Positions 29,923 through 41,124 are shown, counted from the first letter of the stretch. The stretch: DNA of 64,000 bases from Ancylobacter dichloromethanicus (GCF_018390645.1 NZ_JAHBGC010000004.1:382994-446993), one strand, 5' to 3'. The notes: generated by a model not told the origin, from the sequence alone. Made by a program: numbers and translations.

Positions 29923-31980
29923 TCAGGGTGTGGCCACCTGCGCGGCGGAACGCGGAAGCGTGTATCCAACCCTGTAGAAGAAATGGCCTTCCACCCGGCC
30001 GTTCTTCACCACATCCTGCCGCCTCACCTCGCCTGAATCGCTGAAGAAGCCGGCCAGAAGAGGGTTCTCGATCTGGTGGCGCGTGAAGGCGAACAGCACG
30101 GCAGGGCGTCCCGCCAGAGTGTCGGGGCGATACCAGAAGCCGTACATGAGACTGGGCTGGCCGACGACGCTGCGTCCCACGGAGTTTCCGCGCGGCGCAG
30201 CGTCGTCATGACCGTAGAAAGCCAACTCGCTTGCGATGTTGTAGGCATCGAGGCCGATCAGCAGCGGCTCCTGCCCGGTGGTTTCGCGGACGTCGCGGGC
30301 AATGTCGGCGGCCTGCCGGCCGAATTCATCCCAGGCGACCGGCACCTTGGGAAGGCTGGCGACGGCGCCGAGGCCGGGCAGGCCGGCAACCAGCACGTTC
30401 AGGCCCAGGCCGTAGAGCACCAGGCAGATGGAAAGGGTAGGAGCCCAGGCGCGTTGGATGCGCCGCTGCCACGCCGATGCGTGCTCGTCCGTCGACACGA
30501 TGCCGGCCGCGACCGCTGGAAGCACTGCCAGCCAGAGCGGCCCGGTCCAGTTCAGCCGCGTCATGTGGAACAGGCTGAACGCTGCAAAGACGGAGAGGGG
30601 GACCAGGGTGAAAATGATGATGAAACGCCTTGGCTCCCCGGGGCGCGCCGGGCCTTTGTCGCGGCCGCTCCCCTGATCGGGGCCTGCGGGTCGAACTCCC
30701 CGCGCGTGCAGCCAGGGCGCGGTCAGGGCGGCGACCAGTCCGGTCGGGGTGAGCAGACCGACGATACCGAGCAGCAGTTCCGGTAGCGAGAAGCGGACGG
30801 CGCCCTCGATCCGGCGCGTGCTCTGGAAGGCGAAGGAGGCGAGGCCGTGCTCCATGTTCCACAGGATGACCGGCGAGAACAGGACAAGCGCGAGGGCGGC
30901 GGCGAGATAGGGCTCAGGGCGGCGGAACCAGACCCGCGCCCGGGGCTCCAGCAGCATGAACAGCAGCGCCGCCGGCGCGAGCAGGGCGATGGTGTATTTC
31001 GACAGCAGGCCCAGGCCGATGCACAGGCCGACACCCCACCAGGCCCGCCGCTCCCCGCCGAGCAGGGCGCGTTCCAGAAAGTACAGCGTCCCGGCCCAGC
31101 ACGCGGTCAGCGGCGCGTCGGGGGTCATCACCAGACCGGTGGCGAAGTAGAAGGGCAGGGCCGCCACCAGCAGCAGGCTCACGAAGGCGGCCGGCCCGCC
31201 GCACAGGTTGCGGGTGAGGCGGAAGCTGAAGAAGGCGGTTGCGCCCCAGCAGAGCCAGGCGGCGATGCGCACCCCGAACTCGTTATTGCCGAACAGGGAG
31301 GTGCCGATCCAGATCAGCCACGCCACCATCGGCGGGTGGTCGAGATAGCCGATGTCGAGATGCCGGGCGTAGTCCCAGTAATAGGCCTCCTGCGGCATGA
31401 GTTCCACCCGACCGAGGAACAGCAGGCGCAGCACCACGCTGAAGCCGACGGCGCCGATGGCCGCGAGGCGCCATCGGGCGGCGCTGCTGCCCGGCGGATT
31501 TGCCGGGGGAATGACGAAACAGGCCGAGCCGAGAAAAGTCGCGATCGCCGTCGCCCCGATGGCGGACATGATGACCCGCTGCGCGGGAAGGCCGGCGAGG
31601 CCCGCCAGCACGCCGCCGCGCAGCGCCAGCGACAGCAGGCAGACGAGGAGAAAGAGCGTTTCGCGTTCAATCCGATGTGGACGCGGCCGCTCGGCCGTTT
31701 CAGGGAAGGCCCAGCGCGTGATGAGCGCATGGTTGCAGAGGCTGGCGAGACAGAAGCCCGACAATTGTGCGCCGTCCAGCCCGGCGCCGAGGAAGAAGAG
31801 CGCCTGGAAGGCGACAAAGTCGACGAGCATGCCGACAAGGCCGGCCAGTGCGAGGCGCACGGCGCCGTCGGCAGGCACCGCCTCGCCAATCAGTTCCCGA
31901 AGTCGGCGCAGAGGCGCCGTCCACCATGGCCGCCCCATCCCGGAGGAGCCGTTCACCCGATCTGAAAACATGGCCGGCAT
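29923..31980 (-). CDS. GtrA domain - GT39-like (ArnT/PMT-type) glycosyltransferase fusion
   Basis: A 685-residue membrane protein with two parts. Residues ~40-160 form a four-helix GtrA-like domain (GLVGMLVDFVAFQAL, GFCLASLCNHALITRWAF). Residues ~170-685 form a GT39-type polyprenyl-phosphate sugar transferase with the first-loop acidic motif MPQEAYYWDYARHLDIGYLDHPPM, further helices and a soluble C-terminal domain. GtrA proteins are thought to flip polyprenyl-linked sugars, so the fusion may join flipping and transfer. It converges on the Wzy-like gene. Possible later starts exist within the first 15 residues. Confidence 0.8.
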   Translation of the reverse strand: MPAMFSDRVNGSSGMGRPWWTAPLRRLRELIGEAVPADGAVRLALAGLVGMLVDFVAFQALFFLGAGLDGAQLSGFCLASLCNHALITRWAFPETAERPRPHRIERETLFLLVCLLSLALRGGVLAGLAGLPAQRVIMSAIGATAIATFLGSACFVIPPANPPGSSAARWRLAAIGAVGFSVVLRLLFLGRVELMPQEAYYWDYARHLDIGYLDHPPMVAWLIWIGTSLFGNNEFGVRIAAWLCWGATAFFSFRLTRNLCGGPAAFVSLLLVAALPFYFATGLVMTPDAPLTACWAGTLYFLERALLGGERRAWWGVGLCIGLGLLSKYTIALLAPAALLFMLLEPRARVWFRRPEPYLAAALALVLFSPVILWNMEHGLASFAFQSTRRIEGAVRFSLPELLLGIVGLLTPTGLVAALTAPWLHARGVRPAGPDQGSGRDKGPARPGEPRRFIIIFTLVPLSVFAAFSLFHMTRLNWTGPLWLAVLPAVAAGIVSTDEHASAWQRRIQRAWAPTLSICLVLYGLGLNVLVAGLPGLGAVASLPKVPVAWDEFGRQAADIARDVRETTGQEPLLIGLDAYNIASELAFYGHDDAAPRGNSVGRSVVGQPSLMYGFWYRPDTLAGRPAVLFAFTRHQIENPLLAGFFSDSGEVRRQDVVKNGRVEGHFFYRVGYTLPRSAAQVATP

Positions 31981-32435
31981 GTCAGGCGGCGTTTACGCAA
32001 TGCCGGCCCGGGCGATGGTCGGGATACCTGCCGCCGATCCATGGCAGCCGCCGCCCGCACCTCGTCGCACGCTGCCTTCTGCCGTCCATTTTTTCACCCG
32101 CTCGACCGTGCCGCCGGAGGAACTGGAATCGGCGTTCGCGAGCTCCTGTCCGTTTTCGCCGCGAATGTCGGCCAGCGTTGCTGACAGCCGCCTGTCGATG
32201 TCGTCGACCGCATGGCGAGGCAAGCCGCAAATCGTCATGCCCCGATCCTGCGGGGGGCGCCCCGTGCTCGGCGGGGCATGCTCCGGAGGCACGCCCGCGC
32301 GGCGCGGCTCGCGAACTGGCTCCGGGGCCATCGCGCCCGCGCCGTCTCGCTGTTCCTCGGATGGACGGCGGGCGGACGGCCGGCAGGCTCCCGCCGCGTG
32401 GCAGGCGCGCCGCCAGCCTTCCACCGCGCCTGACG
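31981..32435. other. Intergenic region between GtrA-GT39 gene and DEAD-box helicase gene
   Basis: About 450 nt without a recognisable gene. The best candidate is a short minus-strand frame from 32238 to 31993 (listed separately at low confidence). No hairpin with a T-run was noticed. Confidence 0.4.
31993..32238 (-). CDS. Possible small hypothetical protein
   Basis: An 81-codon frame from an ATG at 32238 reads MTICGLPRHAVDDIDRRLSA and contains the polar stretch LADIRGENGQELANADSSSSGG. Third-position GC is fairly high, as expected for real genes in this genome, and it is co-oriented with its neighbours. No family is recognised and the ribosome site is poor. It may equally be non-coding. Confidence 0.25.
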   Translation of the reverse strand: MTICGLPRHAVDDIDRRLSATLADIRGENGQELANADSSSSGGTVERVKKWTAEGSVRRGAGGGCHGSAAGIPTIARAGIA

Positions 32436-34514
32436 TCAGGAACGGTGCGGTGGCTTGCTCTTGGGTGGCTTGCCTTTAGGCGGCTTGGCCTTGGGCAATT
32501 TGCCCGACGAAGGCTTGCCCGCCGCCGGCTTTCCTGCCGAGGGCTTGGCCGTGAAGGGCCTGTCCGCCATGGGCGTGCCCTTGGGCTTCCTGCCCGCCGT
32601 CTTGCCCTCGAATGCGTTGGGGCGAGCATCGGTCGCCGGGCGCCCGGCATCGTCCCTGGCCAACGGGTTCCATTCGCGGGGCTTGCTGCGTTCGGGCGTG
32701 CCGCGCTCGGGCGTGCCGTCCGTCGGCCTTCCTGAGGCGGGCTCGTCGCGGAATCGCGGCGTCCGGAACGGCTTCTCATAGGCCGGCCTGTCCTGGGGCA
32801 GGGTCCCTTGGGCCGGCTTCTCATAGGTCGGCCGCTCCCGCTGCGGCCTCTCATGGTTCGGCCTGTCGCGCATCGGCCTGTCGCGGGTCGGGCGCATCGA
32901 GCGCCCTTCCGGCGGGCCGCCGGGCAGGGGCTCGATGACGACGTCGCCGCCCTCGAGCCTGCGCACGGCCTTGGCGAAGCGGTCGGCGGCGGCGAGGCTG
33001 ACCTCGAAGGCGGTCTCCTCGTCGAGGATGCGGATGACGCCGATCTCCTTGCGCGTCACGTTTCCGCGCCGGCAGATCAGCGGCAGCAGCCATTTGGGGT
33101 CGGCATTGCTGCGGCGCCCGACATTGAGCCGGAACCAGGCGCTGCCGGCACCCGCCCCGCCGCCGAATTCGCGGTCGGCGGCACGGTCGCGCACGGCGCC
33201 GCCGCGCGGCTCGCCGGGATCGGCGACCTCCTCCGGAGCGGGCAGGCCGGCGCGATACAGCCGCACCAGCGCGGCGGCGAGGTGCTCGGGCGTGTGGGCG
33301 GCGAGCAGGGTGAGACCGGCGGCGAGGTCTTCCTCGTTCGGCGCGTCGATGAGCAGCGCGTCGCGCAGCATCCGCTCATGGTCGAGCTTGCGGATGTCCT
33401 CGGCGGTCGGCGGGGCCGACCAGGCCGGCGCGATGCCGAGCCCGCGCATCAGGTCCTCGGTGCGGCGGCGGCGGAAGGGGGGCACCAGCAGTACGCTCAC
33501 GCCCTTGCGCCCGGCTCGCCCGGTGCGGCCGCTGCGGTGCTGCAGGCTCTCGGCATCGTTCGGCAGGTCGGCATGGATGACCAGGCCGAGATTGGGCAGG
33601 TCGATGCCGCGTGCGGCGACATCGGTGGCCACGCACACCCGCGCCCGCCCGTCCCGCAATGCCTGCAGGGCGTGGTTGCGGTCGTTCTGGCTCAATTCGC
33701 CGGACAGCGCGACGGCGGAGAACTGGCGTTCCTGCAGCATGGCGTGCAGCCGGCGCACTGCCTCGCGGGTGTTGCAGAACACGATGGCGCTCGGTGTGTC
33801 GTAGAAGCGCAGCACGTTGACCACCGCGTGGTCGATTTCGGTCGGGGCGACGCGGATGGTGCGGTATTCGATATCGGCGTGGCCGCCCTCGGCGCTCGCC
33901 ACCTCGATGCGCAGCGCGTCGCGCTGGTAGCGCCGGGCCAGCGTGGTGATGCCGCGCGGCATGGTGGCGGAGAACAGCAGGCTGCGCCGCTCCGGCGGGG
34001 TGGCGTCGAGAATGAATTCGAGGTCCTCGCGGAAGCCGAGGTCGAGCATCTCGTCGGCCTCGTCGAGTACTGCGACCTTCAGCGCCGACAGGTCGAGCCG
34101 GCCGCGCTCCAGATGGTCGCGCAGCCGTCCCGGCGTGCCGACCACGATATGGGCGCCCTGGTTGAGCAGGCGCTGCTCCTGGCGCGGGTCCATGCCGCCG
34201 ACGCAGGAGACGATGCGCGCGCCGGTGGCGGCGTAGAGCCACACGAATTCCCGCTGCACCTGCAGCGCCAGTTCGCGCGTCGGCGCCACCACCAGCGCCA
34301 GCGGCGCGCCGGCGAGGGCGAGGCGCTCCTCGGTGCCCAGCAGCGTCTCGGCCATGGCGAGGCCATAGGCCACCGTCTTGCCGGAGCCGGTCTGGGCCGA
34401 GACCAGCAGGTCGCGCGCCGCCGCCTCGGGCGCCAGCACGGCAAGCTGCACCGGCGTCGGGCTGGTGTAGTCCCGTTCGGCCAAAGCGCGGGCAAGCGCC
34501 GGGTTCGTCGTCAT
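32436..34514 (-). CDS. DEAD-box RNA helicase with DbpA-type RNA-binding domain and basic Pro/Lys tail
   Basis: A 692-residue ATP-dependent RNA helicase. Residues 40-47 are Walker A AQTGSGKT, followed by PTRELA, TPGRL, DEAD in VLDEADEML, SAT, and the C-terminal ATDVAARGIDLP and HRSGRTGRAGRKG motifs. After it comes a DbpA/CsdA-like domain (WFRLNVGRRSNADPKWLLPL). The last ~150 residues are a disordered tail with repeated RDRP, YEKP, GTPER and GKP/KPPK units. I start at 34514 (MTTNPALARALAERD), because the longer frame from 34718 would overlap the upstream kinase gene. A role in ribosome assembly or cold adaptation is inferred. Confidence 0.92.
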   Translation of the reverse strand: MTTNPALARALAERDYTSPTPVQLAVLAPEAAARDLLVSAQTGSGKTVAYGLAMAETLLGTEERLALAGAPLALVVAPTRELALQVQREFVWLYAATGARIVSCVGGMDPRQEQRLLNQGAHIVVGTPGRLRDHLERGRLDLSALKVAVLDEADEMLDLGFREDLEFILDATPPERRSLLFSATMPRGITTLARRYQRDALRIEVASAEGGHADIEYRTIRVAPTEIDHAVVNVLRFYDTPSAIVFCNTREAVRRLHAMLQERQFSAVALSGELSQNDRNHALQALRDGRARVCVATDVAARGIDLPNLGLVIHADLPNDAESLQHRSGRTGRAGRKGVSVLLVPPFRRRRTEDLMRGLGIAPAWSAPPTAEDIRKLDHERMLRDALLIDAPNEEDLAAGLTLLAAHTPEHLAAALVRLYRAGLPAPEEVADPGEPRGGAVRDRAADREFGGGAGAGSAWFRLNVGRRSNADPKWLLPLICRRGNVTRKEIGVIRILDEETAFEVSLAAADRFAKAVRRLEGGDVVIEPLPGGPPEGRSMRPTRDRPMRDRPNHERPQRERPTYEKPAQGTLPQDRPAYEKPFRTPRFRDEPASGRPTDGTPERGTPERSKPREWNPLARDDAGRPATDARPNAFEGKTAGRKPKGTPMADRPFTAKPSAGKPAAGKPSSGKLPKAKPPKGKPPKSKPPHRS

Positions 34515-34662
34515 GAAGGGCACGGCTGGGTCCACCTGTTTCGCAGCATCGTCAGGCGTCGAAGGGGAGCCGTCGGAACGTGTCTGGAGGCCCCTTCCTA
34601 ATCCGGCCGCCGCCGCAACGCCACCGTCCCTGCGGCACAGATGCCGCAGAGAGCGCAAATTC

Positions 34663-37407
34663 TCACTCCGCCAGCACCCGTGTCGAGGGGAAGATGATCT
34701 CGACGATGGTGCCGACATCCACCGCGCTGCGGATGTTGAAGGCGGCGCGGTTGGCTTCCGCCAGCGCCTTGGTCAGCGGCAGGCCGAGGCCGGTGCCGCC
34801 CGAGCCGGCGCGGGCCGAGGTGGTGATCTGCCGGAACGGCTCCATGGCGATGGCGACGTCGGATTCCGACATGCCGACCCCGGTGTCGCGCACCCGCAGC
34901 ACCACCTCGCCCTCCTCGGTGAGCGTGGTCGACAGGATGACCTGGCCGCCGGGCTGGGTGAACTTAATCGAGTTGGAGACGAGGTTCAGCACGATCTGCC
35001 GGATCGAGCGCGTGTCGGCCACCACCGGGGGCAGGTCGGTGGCGAGCGAGGAGCGGATGATGATGCGTTCGCGATTGGCCTGCGGCTGCATGATGCCCAT
35101 GCACTGCTGCACGATCTCGTTCAGCGACACGCTGGTGAAGGCGAGGTCGAGCTTGCCGGCCTCGATCTTGGAGAGGTCCAGCAGATCGTTGATCAGCGAG
35201 ACGAGATGCTCGCCGGAGGCGTGGATGTCGCGCAGATAATCGCGGTAGCGCTGGTTCTCGATGCCGCCGAAGCGCTCCTCCATCATCACTTCCGAGAAGC
35301 CGATGATGGCGTTGAGCGGCGTGCGGATCTCGTGGCTGATCTTGGCCAGGAAGTCCGACTTGGCGTGGTTGGCGCGCTCGGCGAGGCGCTTGGCCTCGAT
35401 CAGTTCCTCCTCGGCGCGCTTCCACTGGGTGATGTCGCGCAGCACGGCGCAGAACTTGGTCGGGTCGTCGCCGACGCGGCCGACCGTCATGAACAGCGGG
35501 ATCAGCCCGCCCTCGCGCACGCGGCCGATCACCTCGCGCCCGTCATTGAGCACGCTGGCGACGCCGTTGGAGGCGAGGCCGTCGAGATAGTCGACGGCGG
35601 CGCGGTGGCTTTCCGGGGCGAGCAGCAGGGTGAAGGATTCGCCCTTCACCTCGCCGGCATTGAAGCCGAACAGTGCCTCGGCCGGATGGTTCATCGACAG
35701 CACGGTGCCGGCGGCGTCGATCAGCACCACGCCATCGGTGGCGGTGTCGAGAATGGCGCGCAGTTCGCGCCCCGAGCTTTCCGCCTCACGCAGGGCGAGT
35801 TCCGCCTGAAGCAGGCGCTCATCCACCAGCGGGTCGGCCGGCACCGGCTCCGGCGCGGCGGCGCGATGCAGGACATAAAGCATCGCCGGGCCGCCCTCCC
35901 ATGGCGAGGACAGCAGCCGCGCATCGACACGGATCGGCTCGCCGCCGGCGCCGAGAACCGTCAGCGGGCGGTCCTCGTCGGGGTCGGCCGCAGCGGAGGC
36001 GTCGAACAGGGTCGAAAGGCCGCCGGCCGCTTCGAGCGCGGCGAGGTCGGCATGGCCGGTCCAGTCCAGCAGGGCGCGGTTGGCATAGAGCAGCCGGTCG
36101 CCTCGGAAGGCGAGGAGGCCGAGCGGCAGCCGGTCCAGCACCGGGCGCTCGTCCTCGTGGCGCTCGCCCTCTTGGGCCAGCACGCGGCGCAGGCCCGCAC
36201 CTTCGGCGCCTTCCCCGCGCAGGGGAGGCGCGTCAGCGAGGGCCGGGGGGACGGGGACGCTGTCATTTGCCGCCGGCTCCGGCAGGAGCGGCGGCGGCTC
36301 GGTGGCGACGGGCTCGACCGCCCCGGGCGTGGTCGAAGCCTCGGGCATGGAGATTTCCGGCTCGGACGAGGGAGGCGCGGACGGGTCGGCGGGATCGTCG
36401 ACGCCTTCCAGCCGGGCGCCGAGCGCACGGGCGATCTCGCGGAAGGCGTTGCGCTCGCCGTTCGACAGCCCTTCCCAGGAGGAGCGGACATTGTCGCGCC
36501 CGGCCTCGCCATTGCCGGCGCGCAGCGGCACGACATTGGCCGGCGAGGGGACGAGGCTCAGCGTGACCCTTACCGGAGGGGCGGGTTCGGCCGGGTCGGC
36601 ATCAGGCGTCGCCGTGTCGGGAGAGGCGTGGGGCGGCGGGGCAGGGGGCGGCGTGGCCGGAGCGGGCGTCACATTGGCGGGGGGAGCCGACATCGCCGGG
36701 GGCGGCGCGACGAACGTCTCGGGCCGGGCCTCCAGCGGCCGGCGCCCCTTCACCACGCCGAAGCCGCGCATGCCGGCGCCGCGAATGGGCGCGCCGCCCA
36801 ATTCGACGTCGAGCGCATCGCCCTGGCCGGTCGGCAGATGCACGGGCAGATGGTTGAAGCTCAGCCCGTCCAGCACCGCCCGGTGGGCGTCCGGCGCGCC
36901 CAGCGCGCGCCAGTCGAGCCCGAAGATCTGTTCCGGCGGGCGGTCGAGCGCGGCGGCGAGGCGCGGGTCGACGCGGTTCAGTCGTGCGTCGACGCCGGTG
37001 CTCCAGGTGAAACGGGCCGGGACCGGCAGCGGCTCCTGCGCCGCGATGGCCGGGGCTGGCTCGGCCGGCGCGGCGGCGGGCACCGGGTCGAGGCCGACGA
37101 GGAGCAGCGCGCGGGCATTGCCAGCGACGAGCAGCGAGCAGGCGAAGGTCGCCGGGGTCAGCCGGCCCGGCAGCCGCAGCCGTTCCAGCCGCGCCGGCCG
37201 CGCGGCGCGCAGCGTCGCCGCCAGGGGCGGGGCGATGTTCTTGAGCGTGGCGGCGTCGAGCAGCGCCCGGCCGGCCGCATTCGCGGCAATCAGCGTTCCA
37301 TCGACATGGGCGAGCACGGCCGGCGCCGCCGCCGCCAGGGCGGTGGCTGCCCGCGCGCGCAGCGCCTGCGTCGCCGCGCTGCCGAAACCGTCGCTCGGTG
37401 TGTTCAT
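34663..37407 (-). CDS. PAS-domain sensor histidine kinase, PdhS/CbrA-like
   Basis: A 914-residue hybrid of a long Ala/Pro-rich N-terminal region with two or more PAS-like modules and a C-terminal kinase. The HisKA box is [22 protein letters not shown]. ATPase motifs are N-box [10 protein letters not shown]1 RDTGVGM and G2 GTGLGLPL. The [25 protein letters not shown] wording and the RVLAE C-terminus resemble PleC/DivJ-family kinases (PdhS, CbrA) that phosphorylate DivK and regulate the cell cycle; that assignment is inference. No transmembrane helix is obvious, fitting soluble PdhS. AGGG precedes the ATG at 37407. No receiver domain is fused. Confidence 0.85.
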   Translation of the reverse strand: MNTPSDGFGSAATQALRARAATALAAAAPAVLAHVDGTLIAANAAGRALLDAATLKNIAPPLAATLRAARPARLERLRLPGRLTPATFACSLLVAGNARALLLVGLDPVPAAAPAEPAPAIAAQEPLPVPARFTWSTGVDARLNRVDPRLAAALDRPPEQIFGLDWRALGAPDAHRAVLDGLSFNHLPVHLPTGQGDALDVELGGAPIRGAGMRGFGVVKGRRPLEARPETFVAPPPAMSAPPANVTPAPATPPPAPPPHASPDTATPDADPAEPAPPVRVTLSLVPSPANVVPLRAGNGEAGRDNVRSSWEGLSNGERNAFREIARALGARLEGVDDPADPSAPPSSEPEISMPEASTTPGAVEPVATEPPPLLPEPAANDSVPVPPALADAPPLRGEGAEGAGLRRVLAQEGERHEDERPVLDRLPLGLLAFRGDRLLYANRALLDWTGHADLAALEAAGGLSTLFDASAAADPDEDRPLTVLGAGGEPIRVDARLLSSPWEGGPAMLYVLHRAAAPEPVPADPLVDERLLQAELALREAESSGRELRAILDTATDGVVLIDAAGTVLSMNHPAEALFGFNAGEVKGESFTLLLAPESHRAAVDYLDGLASNGVASVLNDGREVIGRVREGGLIPLFMTVGRVGDDPTKFCAVLRDITQWKRAEEELIEAKRLAERANHAKSDFLAKISHEIRTPLNAIIGFSEVMMEERFGGIENQRYRDYLRDIHASGEHLVSLINDLLDLSKIEAGKLDLAFTSVSLNEIVQQCMGIMQPQANRERIIIRSSLATDLPPVVADTRSIRQIVLNLVSNSIKFTQPGGQVILSTTLTEEGEVVLRVRDTGVGMSESDVAIAMEPFRQITTSARAGSGGTGLGLPLTKALAEANRAAFNIRSAVDVGTIVEIIFPSTRVLAE

Positions 37408-37726
37408 GATCGCCCTGAATGACCCCGCCGGTGCGAACCGGATGCCGGCGCCGGACCCGGGAAAGGGCCGCCACCGCACCTTGACAATAATGCGGGCGGG
37501 CGCGCCATGCCATGCACTCGCCCGCCTGTCGCTTCAGCTTCACCTTTTCCGGTTAATTGGTTGCCACTGATCCCGGTTAATCAGTTGCAACCAGCCGCCT
37601 CTCGGGAAGGTTGAATCGGGTTGCCTTTTGCGGTGCATCTACTACTTTGGTTGTAGGGAGCAGGCCGGATGGCCGGCCGCCTGCGAACGCCTAGAATGCC
37701 GCATCGTCGCAAGGAGCGCTTTCGCC
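37408..37726. promoter_or_regulatory. Divergent regulatory region between the histidine kinase and phasin genes
   Basis: This 319-nt gap must hold both promoters. It contains an 18-bp direct repeat (37549-37566 and 37573-37590, 15/18 identical, both starting CCGGTTAAT) with a 24-nt period. It also contains TTTTGCGGTGCA at 37626-37637, an 11/12 match to the PhaR-type motif discussed for the second phasin. Confidence 0.5.
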
Positions 37727-38101
37727 ATGGCCGACACGCCGAAACTGGACGTGCCTCCCGAACTGCGCACCATTGCCGAGCATGGAGTGGACCAGGCCCG
37801 CACCGCCATCGACGGTTTTCTCACCGCAGCGCACAAGGCGCTTGACGATGCCGGGCGGCAGGTCGACGCAGCGCATGGCAATGCCCGCGATCTCGGCCGC
37901 ACCACGCTCGATTTCGCGGAGGCCAACATCGCGGCCGGCTTCGACTTCGCGTCCCGCATTGCCAAGGCGTCGACGGTGGACGAGTGGGCGCGCCTTCACG
38001 CCGATTACGTGAAGGAGCAGGCCGCCCGCCTCGCCGAGCAGGCCAAGGCGATCGGCGAGCGGGCGAGCGCTGCCTCGCCCTTCCCCAAGACCGGGAAGTG
38101 A
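37727..38101 (+). CDS. Phasin family protein (short)
   Basis: A 124-residue helical protein rich in Ala, Lys and Glu, with the phasin-type segments VDQARTAIDGFLTAAHKALDDAGR and FDFASRIAKASTVDEWARLHADYVKEQAARLAEQAKAIGE. Phasins coat PHB granules. AAGGAG lies nine bases before the ATG at 37727. A second, longer phasin gene follows 223 nt downstream with its own operator-like palindrome, so the two may be separately controlled. Confidence 0.85.
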   Translation: MADTPKLDVPPELRTIAEHGVDQARTAIDGFLTAAHKALDDAGRQVDAAHGNARDLGRTTLDFAEANIAAGFDFASRIAKASTVDEWARLHADYVKEQAARLAEQAKAIGERASAASPFPKTGK

Positions 38102-38160
38102 GGGGCGATTTCGCCCACATTTCTGCCTCCAAAAGCCCAAAAATCTGCATTTCCGGGTTG

Positions 38161-38195
38161 ATTGTGCATTGCAATATGATATTGCAATGCACAAT
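38161..38195. promoter_or_regulatory. Perfect 16-bp inverted repeat with two PhaR-type boxes, upstream of phasin 2
   Basis: Arms ATTGTGCATTGCAATA (38161-38176) and TATTGCAATGCACAAT (38180-38195) are perfectly complementary with a 3-nt centre. Each arm contains TGCAATGCACAA or its complement. That matches in full the TGCRNYGCASMA motif I recall for the Bradyrhizobium PHB regulator PhaR. It lies 129 nt before the phasin ATG, in an AT-rich patch. Confidence 0.7.
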
Positions 38196-38324
38196 TATAG
38201 TGGACGAGACGAGGCAAGGGGTCGGGTTTCAATCCTGACGACGCCTTTGCCGGTCAGGGCACGGCCGCAAGCGCGGAGCGGCCGTCGCCATCCTGAATCC
38301 GCCGCGAATGCGTGGAGAAAACCC

Positions 38325-38834
38325 ATGGTTGAGGCTACCGCCGTCCCGCCGACCCCGAAGAAGGCCGCCAAGGCCGCCACCTCTGCTTTCGAGGCGGCGA
38401 TGCCCAAATTCGACATGCCGAAATTCGACATGCCGGCCCATCTGGAAGTGCCCGCCGTGGTGCGGGAGATGGCCGAGAAGAACGTGCAGAGCGCGCGCGA
38501 CGCCTATGAGAAGATCAAGGCGAGCGCCGAAGAGACCACCGACCTGCTCGAAGATACCTATTCCACCGCTTCGAAGGGCATGGCCGAGTACAACGCCGTG
38601 GCGCTCGAGTCGCTGCGCACCAATGTGAACGCCGCCTTCGACTATATGGGCGCGCTGTTCGGCGCCAAGAGCGTCTCGGAAGCGGTCGAGCTTTCGACCG
38701 GCCATATGCGCAAGCAGTTCGACGTGCTCTCGTCGCAGGCCAAGGAACTGTCGACGCTGGCGCAGAAGGTGGCCACCGATACCGCCGAGCCGATCAAGGC
38801 GTCGGTCGAGAAGAACATCAAGAAGTCGGCCTGA
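38325..38834 (+). CDS. Phasin family protein
   Basis: A 169-residue protein. The first ~40 residues have a Pro/Ala/Lys stretch and a tandem MPKFD-MPKFD-MPAHL repeat, followed by a long helical phasin_2-type domain (VQSARDAYEKIKASAEETTDLLEDTY, NAAFDYMGALFGAKSVSEAVELSTGHMRKQFD). It would coat and size PHB granules. The start at 38325 is preceded by GGAG. A strong terminator lies 24 nt after the stop. Confidence 0.9.
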   Translation: MVEATAVPPTPKKAAKAATSAFEAAMPKFDMPKFDMPAHLEVPAVVREMAEKNVQSARDAYEKIKASAEETTDLLEDTYSTASKGMAEYNAVALESLRTNVNAAFDYMGALFGAKSVSEAVELSTGHMRKQFDVLSSQAKELSTLAQKVATDTAEPIKASVEKNIKKSA

Positions 38835-38858
38835 TCGCCGCTTCCGTTGCGATCCGAC

Positions 38859-38892
38859 ACCCGGTCCGCGTCCTGCGCGGGCCGGGTTTTTT
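38859..38892 (+). terminator. Rho-independent terminator of phasin 2
   Basis: A 12-bp stem ACCCGGTCCGCG / CGCGGGCCGGGT (one G-T pair) is followed by six Ts. It separates the phasin gene from groES. Confidence 0.85.
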
Positions 38893-38955
38893 CATGTCCG
38901 TCGGGCATCGCCGGCAGCATGACACAATGTGACGGTCCTATCGCGCGCCGCCCGC

Positions 38956-39020
38956 TTGACTCGCCCGGGAGCCGTTCTTATTTCGGCGGCGGTTTGGCAC
39001 TCATCCCTGAAGAGTGCTAG
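38956..39020 (+). promoter_or_regulatory. groESL promoter with CIRCE operator (HrcA site)
   Basis: TTGGCACTC (38994-39002) and GAGTGCTAG (39012-39020) flank a 9-nt spacer, matching the CIRCE operator TTAGCACTC-N9-GAGTGCTAA with one change in each arm. Upstream TTGACT (38956-38961) and TTATTT (38978-38983) with a 16-nt spacer form a plausible promoter. It predicts heat-shock control by HrcA. Confidence 0.88.
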
Positions 39021-39074
39021 TAGCTTCTCACCAGCGCCACGACGGCGCGCGACATGAAGACCGAGGATCGACCC

Positions 39075-39371
39075 ATGGCCAAGCTGAAGTTCCGCCCCCT
39101 GCACGACCGCATCGTGGTGAAGCGCCTCGACGCCGAAGAGAAGTCGGCCGGCGGCATCATCATCCCCGACAGCGCCAAGGAAAAGCCCTCCCAGGGCGAA
39201 GTTCTCTCCGTCGGCCCGGGCGCCCGCGACGAGGCCGGCAAGCTCGTCCCGCTCGACGTCAAGGCCGGCGACAAGGTGCTGTTCGGCAAGTGGTCGGGCA
39301 CCGAGGTCAAGATCGACGGTCAGGACCTCCTGATCATGAAGGAATCCGACGTCATGGGCATCGTCGGCTGA
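39075..39371 (+). CDS. groES: Co-chaperonin GroES
   Basis: A 98-residue co-chaperonin beginning [22 protein letters not shown]. The mobile-loop region [21 protein letters not shown] and the C-terminal [13 protein letters not shown] are standard. GAGG precedes the ATG at 39075; an in-frame ATG seven codons earlier is less likely. groEL follows after 47 nt. Confidence 0.97.
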   Translation: MAKLKFRPLHDRIVVKRLDAEEKSAGGIIIPDSAKEKPSQGEVLSVGPGARDEAGKLVPLDVKAGDKVLFGKWSGTEVKIDGQDLLIMKESDVMGIVG

Positions 39372-39400
39372 GCCGACTGTTCCTTCCCGGACTTAGCTGA

Positions 39401-41065
<1,665 letters not shown>

Positions 41066-41090
41066 GGACGTCCATCCCGAAGCATCAACG

Positions 41091-41124
41091 AAAGGGCGCG
41101 GCGCGAGCCGCGCCCTTTCTGTTT
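41091..41124 (+). terminator. Rho-independent terminator of groESL
   Basis: A 12-bp perfect stem AAAGGGCGCGGC / GCCGCGCCCTTT with GCGA loop is followed by CTGTTT, 26 nt beyond the groEL stop. Confidence 0.85.

Noticed and set aside
34515..34718. N-terminal extension of the DEAD-box helicase
   Set aside because: It would overlap the upstream kinase stop and has no helicase features; the start at 34514 begins the usual Q-motif region.
34513..37422. 969-codon plus-strand frame opposite the histidine kinase
   Set aside because: The kinase has clear HisKA/ATPase motifs on the minus strand; the plus frame has none.
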